Shown here piece after piece: positions 24,462 through 31,294 of a DNA stretch of 64,000 nucleotides (positions within the stretch are counted from its first letter, which is position 1; the number at the start of each line of letters is the position of its first letter). The notes under the pieces were generated by a model. The model was not told where the DNA came from. It made no database searches and worked only from the letters and a program-made list of their open reading frames with translations. The stretch comes from Ruegeria sp. HKCCD7303 (GTDB taxonomy: Bacteria; Pseudomonadota; Alphaproteobacteria; Rhodobacterales; Rhodobacteraceae), in contig NZ_WVRE01000001.1 of NCBI RefSeq assembly GCF_013111185.1, positions 186,001 to 250,000 of the forward strand, read 5' to 3'. A program made the position numbers and the translations under genes.

Positions 24462-25312
24462 AGTTTGGAACTTTCTTAGCGGGTGAGGAACGGTTTTTCG
24501 GAGCAATCACTGACGACGGTGCAATAGCACTGAACCAAGTGTTCCCGGACCATGACAGCCTGTACGAGGTGATCGCCGACGGGGCGTTCGATCGATTGGC
24601 AAAAGCTGCCGAGGGCAAGCCTGTCACCCACACTGAGTTCACCTATGACATGGTAATGCCGGATGCGCGCCGTATCCTGTGTGTCGGCGTGAACTTCCCT
24701 GACCGGAATGCAGAATACAAGGACGGCAGCGAACAGCCCAAGTACATGTCGCTTTTTCCGCGCTTTGCCAGTGGGTTCACCGGCCATGACCGCCCGCTGA
24801 TCCGACCGCCGGAAAACCATACGCTGGACTACGAAGGCGAGGTGGCCATCGTGATAGGAAAGGCTGGCCGCCGCATTTCGCAGGAGGACGCTTATGATCA
24901 CATCGCCGCGCTGACCTTGTGCAATGAAGGCACCATTCGCGACTGGGTGCGGCACGCAAAGTTCAATGTCACGCAAGGCAAGAACTGGGACAAGTCGGGG
25001 GCCGTTGGCCCATGGCTGGTGCCATTTACGGACGCCGCCCAACTGGATGATGCCCGCATCCAAACTCGCGTGAACGGTGAGCTTCGGCAGGACGACACGC
25101 TGAACCGCATGATGTTCCCGATCCGGCGCGAGATCGAATACATCTCGACCTTTATGACGCTTCAGCCGGGCGACATTATTGTCACTGGTACACCAACCGG
25201 TGCAGGGGCACGGTTCGACCCGCCGAAGTACCTCGTGCCCGGAGATGTTGTCGAGGTGTCCGTCGAAGGTATCGGAACCCTGCGCAACACGGTGGAGGAC
25301 GAACAGGTATGA
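24458..25312 (+). CDS. hpaG: Fumarylacetoacetate hydrolase-family protein, HpaG-like isomerase/decarboxylase
   Basis: Protein of 284 residues in the FAH superfamily. DYEGEVAIVIGK provides metal-binding acidic residues, and TGTPTGAGARFDPPKYL is the conserved C-terminal segment. In the hpa pathway this fold decarboxylates 5-oxopent-3-ene-1,2,5-tricarboxylate. Enterobacterial HpaG is a two-domain fusion of about 430 residues; here only one FAH domain is present, with the isomerase role probably left to HpaF. ATGA overlaps link it to the decarboxylase upstream and hpaH downstream. Confidence 0.86.
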   Translation: MKFGTFLAGEERFFGAITDDGAIALNQVFPDHDSLYEVIADGAFDRLAKAAEGKPVTHTEFTYDMVMPDARRILCVGVNFPDRNAEYKDGSEQPKYMSLFPRFASGFTGHDRPLIRPPENHTLDYEGEVAIVIGKAGRRISQEDAYDHIAALTLCNEGTIRDWVRHAKFNVTQGKNWDKSGAVGPWLVPFTDAAQLDDARIQTRVNGELRQDDTLNRMMFPIRREIEYISTFMTLQPGDIIVTGTPTGAGARFDPPKYLVPGDVVEVSVEGIGTLRNTVEDEQV

Positions 25313-26109
25313 CGCCCGAAGACCACGCCCGAGCCGCCGCCGAACTGCTGCAGGCCGAACGCCGGCGCAAACAGATCGGCCTGCTTAGTCTGCGCCACCC
25401 CGAGATGGGTATGGATGATGCCTATGAGATTCAGAACGCCATCTATCGCCAGAAACTGGCCGAAGGGCGCAAGGTGATCGGGTGGAAGATCGGGCTGACT
25501 TCGAAGGCGATGCAATATGCCTTGAACATCGACATTCCCGACAGTGGAATTTTGTTTGACGACATGGCGTTCGACAATGGCGCGACCGTTCCGGCAGGCC
25601 GTTTCATTCAGCCCCGGATTGAGGCCGAGATCGCCTTTGTTATGAAGTCCGCCGTTGGCGGCGAAAACGTATCTCGCGACGATATTATCGCCGCTACGGA
25701 CTATGTCGCCCCTGCACTGGAAATTCTGGATACTCGTATTCAAAGAGTGGACCCTGAAACCGGCAAAGCGCGCACGGTCTTTGACACGATCAGCGACAAT
25801 GCCGCCAATGCAGGCATCGTTTTGGGTGCAGAGCGTCATTCTATGGATGCTCTTGATCTGCGCTGGGTTGGGGCGATTGCTTTCCGCAATAGCGAGATTG
25901 AGGAAACCGGATTAGGTGCTGGTGTGTTGAACGACCCTGTTGAAAGTGTGGTTTGGTTGGCACGTCGGATGGCGCAATACGGTCAGAGCATCGAGCCGGG
26001 GCAGATCATTTTGTCCGGCAGTTTCATCCGCCCCGTCGAATGCCCCTCGGGCACCAAAATTCACGCGGATTTCGGGCCGTTTGGCTCAGTCGATATCAAT
26101 TTCGCCTGA
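25309..26109 (+). CDS. hpaH: 2-oxo-hept-4-ene-1,7-dioate hydratase
   Basis: Protein of 266 residues matching HpaH/HpcG hydratases of the FAH-like fold. VIGWKIGLTSKAMQYALNI near residue 50 and PRIEAEIAFVM (metal-binding Glu residues) are family signatures. It hydrates 2-oxo-hept-3(4)-ene-1,7-dioate to 4-hydroxy-2-oxoheptanedioate, the substrate of the aldolase encoded 11 bp downstream. The start overlaps hpaG by ATGA. Confidence 0.93.
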   Translation: MTPEDHARAAAELLQAERRRKQIGLLSLRHPEMGMDDAYEIQNAIYRQKLAEGRKVIGWKIGLTSKAMQYALNIDIPDSGILFDDMAFDNGATVPAGRFIQPRIEAEIAFVMKSAVGGENVSRDDIIAATDYVAPALEILDTRIQRVDPETGKARTVFDTISDNAANAGIVLGAERHSMDALDLRWVGAIAFRNSEIEETGLGAGVLNDPVESVVWLARRMAQYGQSIEPGQIILSGSFIRPVECPSGTKIHADFGPFGSVDINFA

Positions 26110-26120
26110 AAGGAAAACTA

Positions 26121-27176
26121 ATGCCTGCGCCACAAAATGCATTCAAGGCTGCGCTGACGGCCGGCTCTCCGCAGATCGGATGTTGGGTTGGTTTGGCCAA
26201 TGCCTATGCGGCCGAGATCGCTGCCACAGCGCAGTTCGATTGGTTGCTGGTCGATGGCGAACACGCGCCTAACGATCTGCAATCGATCCTGGAGCAGGTG
26301 CGCGTGATTGAGGGGTCCGGCAGTGTGCCGGTCGCACGCCTGCCGATTGGCGAAACCTGGATGATCAAGCAATATCTCGACGCAGGAGTGCAGAATATTC
26401 TGGTGCCGATGGTCGAAAGCGGCGATCAGGCGCGCGAACTGGTCCGGGCCGTGCAATATCCGCCGCATGGCGTTCGTGGGGTTGGATCATCGCTGGCGCG
26501 GGCGTCACGCTTCGCTGCGATACCCGATTATTTGAAATCCGCCGACGAACAGATTTGCCTGCTTGTGCAGGTCGAGAGCAACAAGGGCATGGACGCGCTG
26601 GACGATGTTCTGGCGACTGATGTGGACGGTGTGTTTATCGGTCCCGCCGACCTCGCCGCTGACATGGGCCATCTAGGGGATGCGAACCACCCTGAGGTGG
26701 TTGCCGCAGTGCTGGATGCAATCCGCCGCATCGTGGCAGCAGGTAAAGCAGCCGGGATTTTGACGCTGGATCCAGACCTTCAACGTAAGTGTCTGGATCT
26801 CGGCGCGACGTTTGTGGCCACCAACATTGACGTGACCTTGTTTGCCAAATCAATCCGGTCTGCCGCTGTCGCGGGTCTGAGCCTGTTGCCTGATCAGACC
26901 GCAACAGGCATTGCGCAAACGAGCGCGGCCTCAAAATACCTGCAGCAGCTCTGCAAACATTGGTCGCACAAGGCCGAGGTCTCCTTTGATGGAACGCAGG
27001 GCAGCGCGTCTTTCCCTGACGGCGATCGGGTGACATTGACAGCAGATGCAACCACTTTGACGGTGACCGCCACAACCGGCCCGCGTGGCGATTTGCGTCG
27101 TTGGCAAAAGGTGATCGAGGCGCATTTGACCCGCTTTGCCTTTCGAGAAGAACTGAGCATCGATTGGACCGCTTGA
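26121..27176 (+). CDS. hpaI: 4-hydroxy-2-oxoheptanedioate aldolase fused to a C-terminal DUF2218 domain
   Basis: Residues 1 to about 258 are a class II HpcH/HpaI aldolase that cleaves 4-hydroxy-2-oxoheptanedioate to pyruvate and succinate semialdehyde. WLLVDGEHAPND has the catalytic His, RLPIGETWMIKQYLDAG the Arg, VQVESNKGMDAL the metal Glu and FIGPADLAADMG the metal Asp. From about residue 260 the protein continues in frame into a roughly 90-residue DUF2218-like domain (SKYLQQLCKHWSHK ... HLTRFAFREELSIDW). Stand-alone HpaI is about 260 residues, so this is a genuine extension. The ATG at 26121 follows AAGGAAAA. DUF2218 has no known activity; its common stand-alone context is near siderophore genes. 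Confidence 0.9.
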   Translation: MPAPQNAFKAALTAGSPQIGCWVGLANAYAAEIAATAQFDWLLVDGEHAPNDLQSILEQVRVIEGSGSVPVARLPIGETWMIKQYLDAGVQNILVPMVESGDQARELVRAVQYPPHGVRGVGSSLARASRFAAIPDYLKSADEQICLLVQVESNKGMDALDDVLATDVDGVFIGPADLAADMGHLGDANHPEVVAAVLDAIRRIVAAGKAAGILTLDPDLQRKCLDLGATFVATNIDVTLFAKSIRSAAVAGLSLLPDQTATGIAQTSAASKYLQQLCKHWSHKAEVSFDGTQGSASFPDGDRVTLTADATTLTVTATTGPRGDLRRWQKVIEAHLTRFAFREELSIDWTA

Positions 27177-27235
27177 AGTTTTCGATGCGGTGGCTCTAAC
27201 TTCCGAAGTTGCACGTTGATTGAGTCGTAGGTTCT

Positions 27236-28018
27236 ATGCTGAAGGTTGTTGTCCATCAAGGGTTTCACAAAACCGGAACCAGAACCCTGCAAACGATGCT
27301 GTACAGGAACCGTTTCCGGTTAAAGACCCGAGTCAAAGCTCTAGTGCCACGGAATTTGAAAGACGCTGGCGTTGCCGCGCGCCGTTTTTCAGTGGTACCG
27401 GAAGAAAGAACGCTTGAAAAATTTCGCATGAAATTCCGTCAGGTTCTGCTGTCGTTGGATGGCCACTCTGACTTGCCGTTGCTGATCAGCAGCGAAGAGT
27501 TTGCAGGCATGATCCCGGGACGCAAGGGTGTGTGGTCCTATGCCCAAACGCACATCCTTGCCGAAGTTATCTGTGAGGAAATCAACAGACTCACAGACAA
27601 CAAGGCGCGGATCACATTCTTTTACACGACCAGAGATACTGCTGATTGGATCAAAAGCGTGTATTGGCAGAACATTCGCGGAAACAGAATACAAGAAGAC
27701 CTTTGCGAATATACTGAACTGCTGAACCCGGGCGCGGACCTTGATGGCGTGGTGGCTCGGGTCGCCGAGCATATGTCTTCACGAGCTGACGTTATCTCTC
27801 TGAACACCTCGGGTCTGAGCGATCGTTTGTTTCCCGTCACCAAGGTGCTTTCGATATTGAATGTACGGTCGGATGATCTGACACCCGTCCGCAACCTGAA
27901 TGTTCAACCGGTTGGGGCCGCAGAACATTTCTTAGAACTGAACCGATCAGACATGACGGACGAGGATGTCATGATCGCAAAGCAAGCCTATCTGGATCGG
28001 TCTAAAGCCGCGACATAA
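27236..28018 (+). CDS. Sulfotransferase-like P-loop protein
   Basis: Protein of 260 residues. The N-terminus VVVHQGFHKTGTRTLQTML matches the 5'-phosphosulfate-binding loop of sulfotransferase-like proteins (H-K-T-G-T-x-x-L-Q). The middle FFYTTRDTADWIKSVYWQ resembles the 3'-phosphate-binding segment (R near D-x-x-x-W-x-x-S). The rest is poorly conserved. Such proteins often modify surface glycans or lipids. It lies 59 bp after hpaI but has no evident link to aromatic catabolism, and it is read toward the convergent paaR gene. Family membership is moderately secure; acceptor and true activity are unknown. Confidence 0.7.
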   Translation: MLKVVVHQGFHKTGTRTLQTMLYRNRFRLKTRVKALVPRNLKDAGVAARRFSVVPEERTLEKFRMKFRQVLLSLDGHSDLPLLISSEEFAGMIPGRKGVWSYAQTHILAEVICEEINRLTDNKARITFFYTTRDTADWIKSVYWQNIRGNRIQEDLCEYTELLNPGADLDGVVARVAEHMSSRADVISLNTSGLSDRLFPVTKVLSILNVRSDDLTPVRNLNVQPVGAAEHFLELNRSDMTDEDVMIAKQAYLDRSKAAT

Positions 28019-28042
28019 CGTTTTGTGTGCAGCGTTGTGCGC

Positions 28043-28639
28043 CTAAAGCTTTTGCACGCCATGCACTGTCAGCGTGCTGACCAGATCGGCATAGTCTTCG
28101 CGGGCTTTGGGGCCCGCGCCGGTATTCCACATATAATACCAGTTCAGCATCCCGAAGACCGACATCGTGGCACCGCGCAACTTGTCTTTGGCATCGTCGA
28201 AAGCTTCGGGAGACAACTCTTTGAGGATGTCGCGCACAAAATTCACCAAATCAAGCTGATAGCCCCGCAGGAGTTTCTGCTGCTCGTCTGTCAGCGCGCT
28301 CATGCCGCTGATCTGTACGCGGTGCTCGTCATCTGCGCCCTGATAAGCAAACAGGATTTCGCGCACCGCTGTGCGCAGCTTCTGCTCGGGGTTCAAACCG
28401 CTAAGATCCACGTTACAGATCCGATCTCTTAACTCGCGCAGGTATGTTTCAAGGATGTCATACAGGATGGCATCCTTGCTGTCGTAGTAGTGGTAGATGT
28501 TGGCCTTCGAGATACCGCATTCTTTGGCCAGCAATGTCATCGATGCGCGATCAAACCCCTGATCGGCAAACACTTTGGCCGCCATTTTCAGGATCTGCTC
28601 CCGCTTTTGGTCGTGGTCTTTGGCGATTGTTCGGGCCAC
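28043..28639 (-). CDS. paaR: TetR-family regulator of phenylacetate degradation (PaaR-like)
   Basis: Protein of 198 residues with an N-terminal TetR HTH (MTLLAKECGISKANIYHYYDSKDAILYDIL) and a helical ligand domain. It is the last gene of the minus-strand paaG-paaI-paaK operon, starting 3 bp after the paaK stop. TetR-type PaaR proteins in other bacteria repress paa genes until phenylacetyl-CoA binds. Three matching palindromic sites in this window (31232, 37555, 40716) sit at promoters of paa transcripts and are its probable targets. The autoregulated position fits a repressor. Confidence 0.88.
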   Translation of the reverse strand: MARTIAKDHDQKREQILKMAAKVFADQGFDRASMTLLAKECGISKANIYHYYDSKDAILYDILETYLRELRDRICNVDLSGLNPEQKLRTAVREILFAYQGADDEHRVQISGMSALTDEQQKLLRGYQLDLVNFVRDILKELSPEAFDDAKDKLRGATMSVFGMLNWYYMWNTGAGPKAREDYADLVSTLTVHGVQKL

Positions 28640-28642
28640 GGT

Positions 28643-29953
28643 TTATTCCTTATCGCGATTGTCGACGACACGCTTCGCCTTGCCCTGAGAGCGTTCGACG
28701 TCGCCGGGGTCACCTACAACAATTTCCGTTGAAACGCCAACAACGTCCTTGATCCGCTTGGTCAGCATTCGCGCCGCCGCAGTTTTGGAGAGTTCATCGG
28801 TGGAATCGGTTGAGGATTCAACAAATACACGCATCGCATCCATGCGGCCCGACTTATACAATTCGATCTGATAATACGGGGCAAGACCCCCCGTCGCCAT
28901 GACCTGTTCTTCGATCTGGCTGGGGAAGACGTTGACGCCACGCAGGATCATCATGTCGTCGCTGCGACCTGTTATCTTTGCCATCCGGCGCATGGAACGT
29001 GCAGTTCCCGGCAGCAGGCATGTCAGGTCGCGCGTGCGATAACGGATCATTGGCAGCCCTTCCTTGGTCAGGGTTGTGAACACCAATTCACCAGTTTCGC
29101 CATCGGGCAGGACCTCACCGGACACGGGGTCGATGATTTCCGGCAGGAAGTGATCCTCCCAGATCACCGGACCGTCTTTGGTTTCAACGCATTCATTGGC
29201 CACCCCAGGACCCATGATCTCGGACAGGCCATAGATATCGACCGCATGCATATCAAACGCGGCTTCGACCTCGGCCCGCATCGCATCAGTCCAGGGTTCA
29301 GCACCAAACACACCAACCTTCAAAGAGCTTTCTCGGGGGTCGAGACCGGCCTTGTGGAACTGCTCAAGGATATTGAGCATATAGGACGGCGTCACCATGA
29401 TCCCGTCCGGTCTGAAATCGTTGATCAGGTTGACCTGCTTCTCGGTTTGCCCCCCGGACATGGGAACAACGGTCGCGCCAAGGCGTTCAATCCCATAATG
29501 GGCGCCCAACCCGCCGGTGAACAGCCCATAACCATAAGCATTGTGGACCATGTCGCCTTTGCGCAGTCCCGAAGCCCGCAGAGAGCGTGCGCCCAGATCC
29601 GCCCAGTTGTCGATGTCATTCTTGGTGTAACCCACCACGGTCGGTTTACCAGTCGTGCCCGAGGACGCGTGAAGACGAATGATCTCGCTGCGCGGAACTG
29701 CAAACAAGCCAAAAGGGTAATTGTCGCGCAGATCGTTTTTGTATGTGAACGGAAACTTCGAAAGGTCGGTCAGTTGCTGCAGATCGTCGGGATGCACACC
29801 GGCTTCGTCAAACCGCTGTTTGTACATCGCAACGTTTTCGTATGCGTGGCGTACGGACCACTTGAGCCGTTCAAGCTGTGTGGCGCGAATTTCGTCGATC
29901 GAGGCGATCTCGATCGGGTCAAGATCCGCTTTGTTTGGGGAAAGGTCTTCCAT
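28643..29953 (-). CDS. paaK: Phenylacetate-CoA ligase
   Basis: Protein of 436 residues, the normal PaaK length. It activates phenylacetate to phenylacetyl-CoA with ATP and CoA, the entry step of the pathway. The ATP-binding loop is HASSGTTGKPTVVGYT (about residues 95-110). YGLSEIMGPGVANEC and the IRYRTRDL hinge region are typical of PaaK rather than of general acyl-CoA ligases. A GGAGGAG ribosome site precedes the ATG. It follows paaI by 24 bp. Confidence 0.97.
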   Translation of the reverse strand: MEDLSPNKADLDPIEIASIDEIRATQLERLKWSVRHAYENVAMYKQRFDEAGVHPDDLQQLTDLSKFPFTYKNDLRDNYPFGLFAVPRSEIIRLHASSGTTGKPTVVGYTKNDIDNWADLGARSLRASGLRKGDMVHNAYGYGLFTGGLGAHYGIERLGATVVPMSGGQTEKQVNLINDFRPDGIMVTPSYMLNILEQFHKAGLDPRESSLKVGVFGAEPWTDAMRAEVEAAFDMHAVDIYGLSEIMGPGVANECVETKDGPVIWEDHFLPEIIDPVSGEVLPDGETGELVFTTLTKEGLPMIRYRTRDLTCLLPGTARSMRRMAKITGRSDDMMILRGVNVFPSQIEEQVMATGGLAPYYQIELYKSGRMDAMRVFVESSTDSTDELSKTAAARMLTKRIKDVVGVSTEIVVGDPGDVERSQGKAKRVVDNRDKE

Positions 29954-29977
29954 CGCGTCACTCCTCCAGTCGCGAAG

Positions 29978-30409
29978 CTATTCTTGAAAATTCTGACCGC
30001 CCACTGCGCGGGACATGCCGCGAAACTCGGCGATCAGAGTGTTGTCTTGGTTTGTGACGCGAACGTCATAGATACCGCTGCGTCCGGACACAGTGACCTC
30101 TGTCGCGGTGGCTGTCAGGCGGTCGCCTTTGCTTCCGGGAGCGAGGAAGCTGATCATTGTGTGTTGCGCGACGGTTGCCTTGTTTCGGCTATTGCAGGCA
30201 AAGGCAAAGGCGCTGTCGGCCAGAGCGTGGGTGACGCCCCCATGGCATGTGCCATGACCATTGCAGTGATGGCTGGCGACGGTCAGTGCCAGAACTGCGT
30301 GGCCTTCGTCAATCTCGACAAGCTCCATGCCGAACCATTTGCTTGCCTCGTCATTTGCCCACATTGCAGCGGCGGATTTTTCGGCGCGTTCCTTTGGTGT
30401 CATCGTCAC
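29978..30409 (-). CDS. paaI: Hydroxyphenylacetyl-CoA thioesterase
   Basis: Hotdog-fold protein of 143 residues. NGHGTCHGGVTHALADSAFAFACNS is the PaaI signature containing the catalytic Asp and the helix that caps the thioester. In the pathway it hydrolyses misrouted ring-hydroxylated phenylacetyl-CoA esters and rescues CoA. Its start overlaps the paaG stop by 4 bp (ATGA on the minus strand). Confidence 0.95.
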   Translation of the reverse strand: MTMTPKERAEKSAAAMWANDEASKWFGMELVEIDEGHAVLALTVASHHCNGHGTCHGGVTHALADSAFAFACNSRNKATVAQHTMISFLAPGSKGDRLTATATEVTVSGRSGIYDVRVTNQDNTLIAEFRGMSRAVGGQNFQE

Positions 30410-31191
30410 CGCCCCTGAAAGTTTGGCGCGCGTTTTTCAAGGAAACTGGATACGCCTTCGGCATAATCCACGCTTTCCCCGCAGGTTTTCATCGCGTCCG
30501 CCTCAATCTCAAGCTGATCCGAAAGCGATGTGGTGGCCGCAGATTGAATGCATTGCTTTGTCAGGCCCAGCCCAAGTGTTGGGCCGTTCGCCAACTGCGC
30601 GGTAAGCGTGCGTGCCTCACTCATCAGTTGATCGTCGGGCAGTGTTTTCCAGATCAGTCCCCAATCCTCTGCCTGTTTGGCTGAAAGGGGTTGGGCGGTC
30701 AGAGCCAACCCCTTAGCGCGTGCTTCACCTAACAGGCGCGGCAAATGCCAACTGCCACCCGTATCCGGTATCAGGCCGACCTTGGAAAAGCTCTGAATGA
30801 ATTTGGCACTTTCCCGAGCCACAACCATGTCACAGGCCAACGCAAGATTTGCACCTGCGCCTGCGGCGACTCCGTTTACGGCACAGATGACCGGGAACTC
30901 CAAGGACCGGATCAACCGGACCAGAGGCGCGTAAAACGTTCGTACCGTTTTGCTCAGATCCGGAGGGCCATCCATTTTGGATGGATCGCGATCGCCCAGG
31001 TCTTGACCTGCGCAGAACCCGCGCCCGGCACCGGTCAGCAGTATTGCGCGGGCCCCGTTGTCGCGTGCGGTCTTCAATGCGTCTTGCAGGGCCGCGTGCA
31101 TGTCTTCATTGAACGCGTTCAACTTGTCTGGGCGGTTCAGGGTAATTTCAACCCAGTTCCCGTTGTTTTCTACAAGTATTGTATCGCTCAT
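30406..31191 (-). CDS. paaG: Ring 1,2-epoxyphenylacetyl-CoA isomerase
   Basis: Crotonase-fold protein of 261 residues. GAGRGFCAGQDLGDRD forms one oxyanion-hole strand and NGVAAGAGANLALACD the other. VGLIPDTGGSWHLPRLLG carries the Asp characteristic of PaaG isomerases in place of the hydratase Glu. It converts the ring epoxide made by PaaABCE to oxepin-CoA. It is the first gene of the minus-strand operon; the promoter with an embedded PaaR-type site lies 30-60 bp upstream. Confidence 0.95.
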   Translation of the reverse strand: MSDTILVENNGNWVEITLNRPDKLNAFNEDMHAALQDALKTARDNGARAILLTGAGRGFCAGQDLGDRDPSKMDGPPDLSKTVRTFYAPLVRLIRSLEFPVICAVNGVAAGAGANLALACDMVVARESAKFIQSFSKVGLIPDTGGSWHLPRLLGEARAKGLALTAQPLSAKQAEDWGLIWKTLPDDQLMSEARTLTAQLANGPTLGLGLTKQCIQSAATTSLSDQLEIEADAMKTCGESVDYAEGVSSFLEKRAPNFQGR

Positions 31192-31221
31192 GACGTTCTC
31201 TTCCGGCCTCGTTCCAACTTA

Positions 31222-31256
31222 ATCATTGCATTAACCGAACGGTTGGTCAATATATA
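31222..31256. promoter_or_regulatory. Divergent paaG / hydratase-dehydrogenase promoters with PaaR-type operator
   Basis: The palindromic site TAACCGAACGGTTGGTC covers 31232-31248. Reading minus, TTGACC (31250-31245), a 17-bp spacer and AATGAT (31227-31222) form a promoter for paaG. Reading plus, TTGCAT (31226-31231) and an AATATA/ATATAT stretch about 17-18 bp later form one for the gene at 31295. The operator therefore fills the -35/-10 spacer of both promoters. Confidence 0.65.
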
Positions 31257-31294
31257 AACCAGTACCGAATCTGGATCGATCAAAAGGGTTGTCG

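Noticed and set aside
26121..27176. HpaI and DUF2218 as two separate genes
   Set aside because: There is no stop codon between the domains and no clear internal ribosome site; a single continuous frame is the simpler reading.
29150..30418. Long open frame of 422 codons on the plus strand
   Set aside because: It lies opposite paaK and paaI, both intact with catalytic motifs; GC-rich antisense frames are commonly open.
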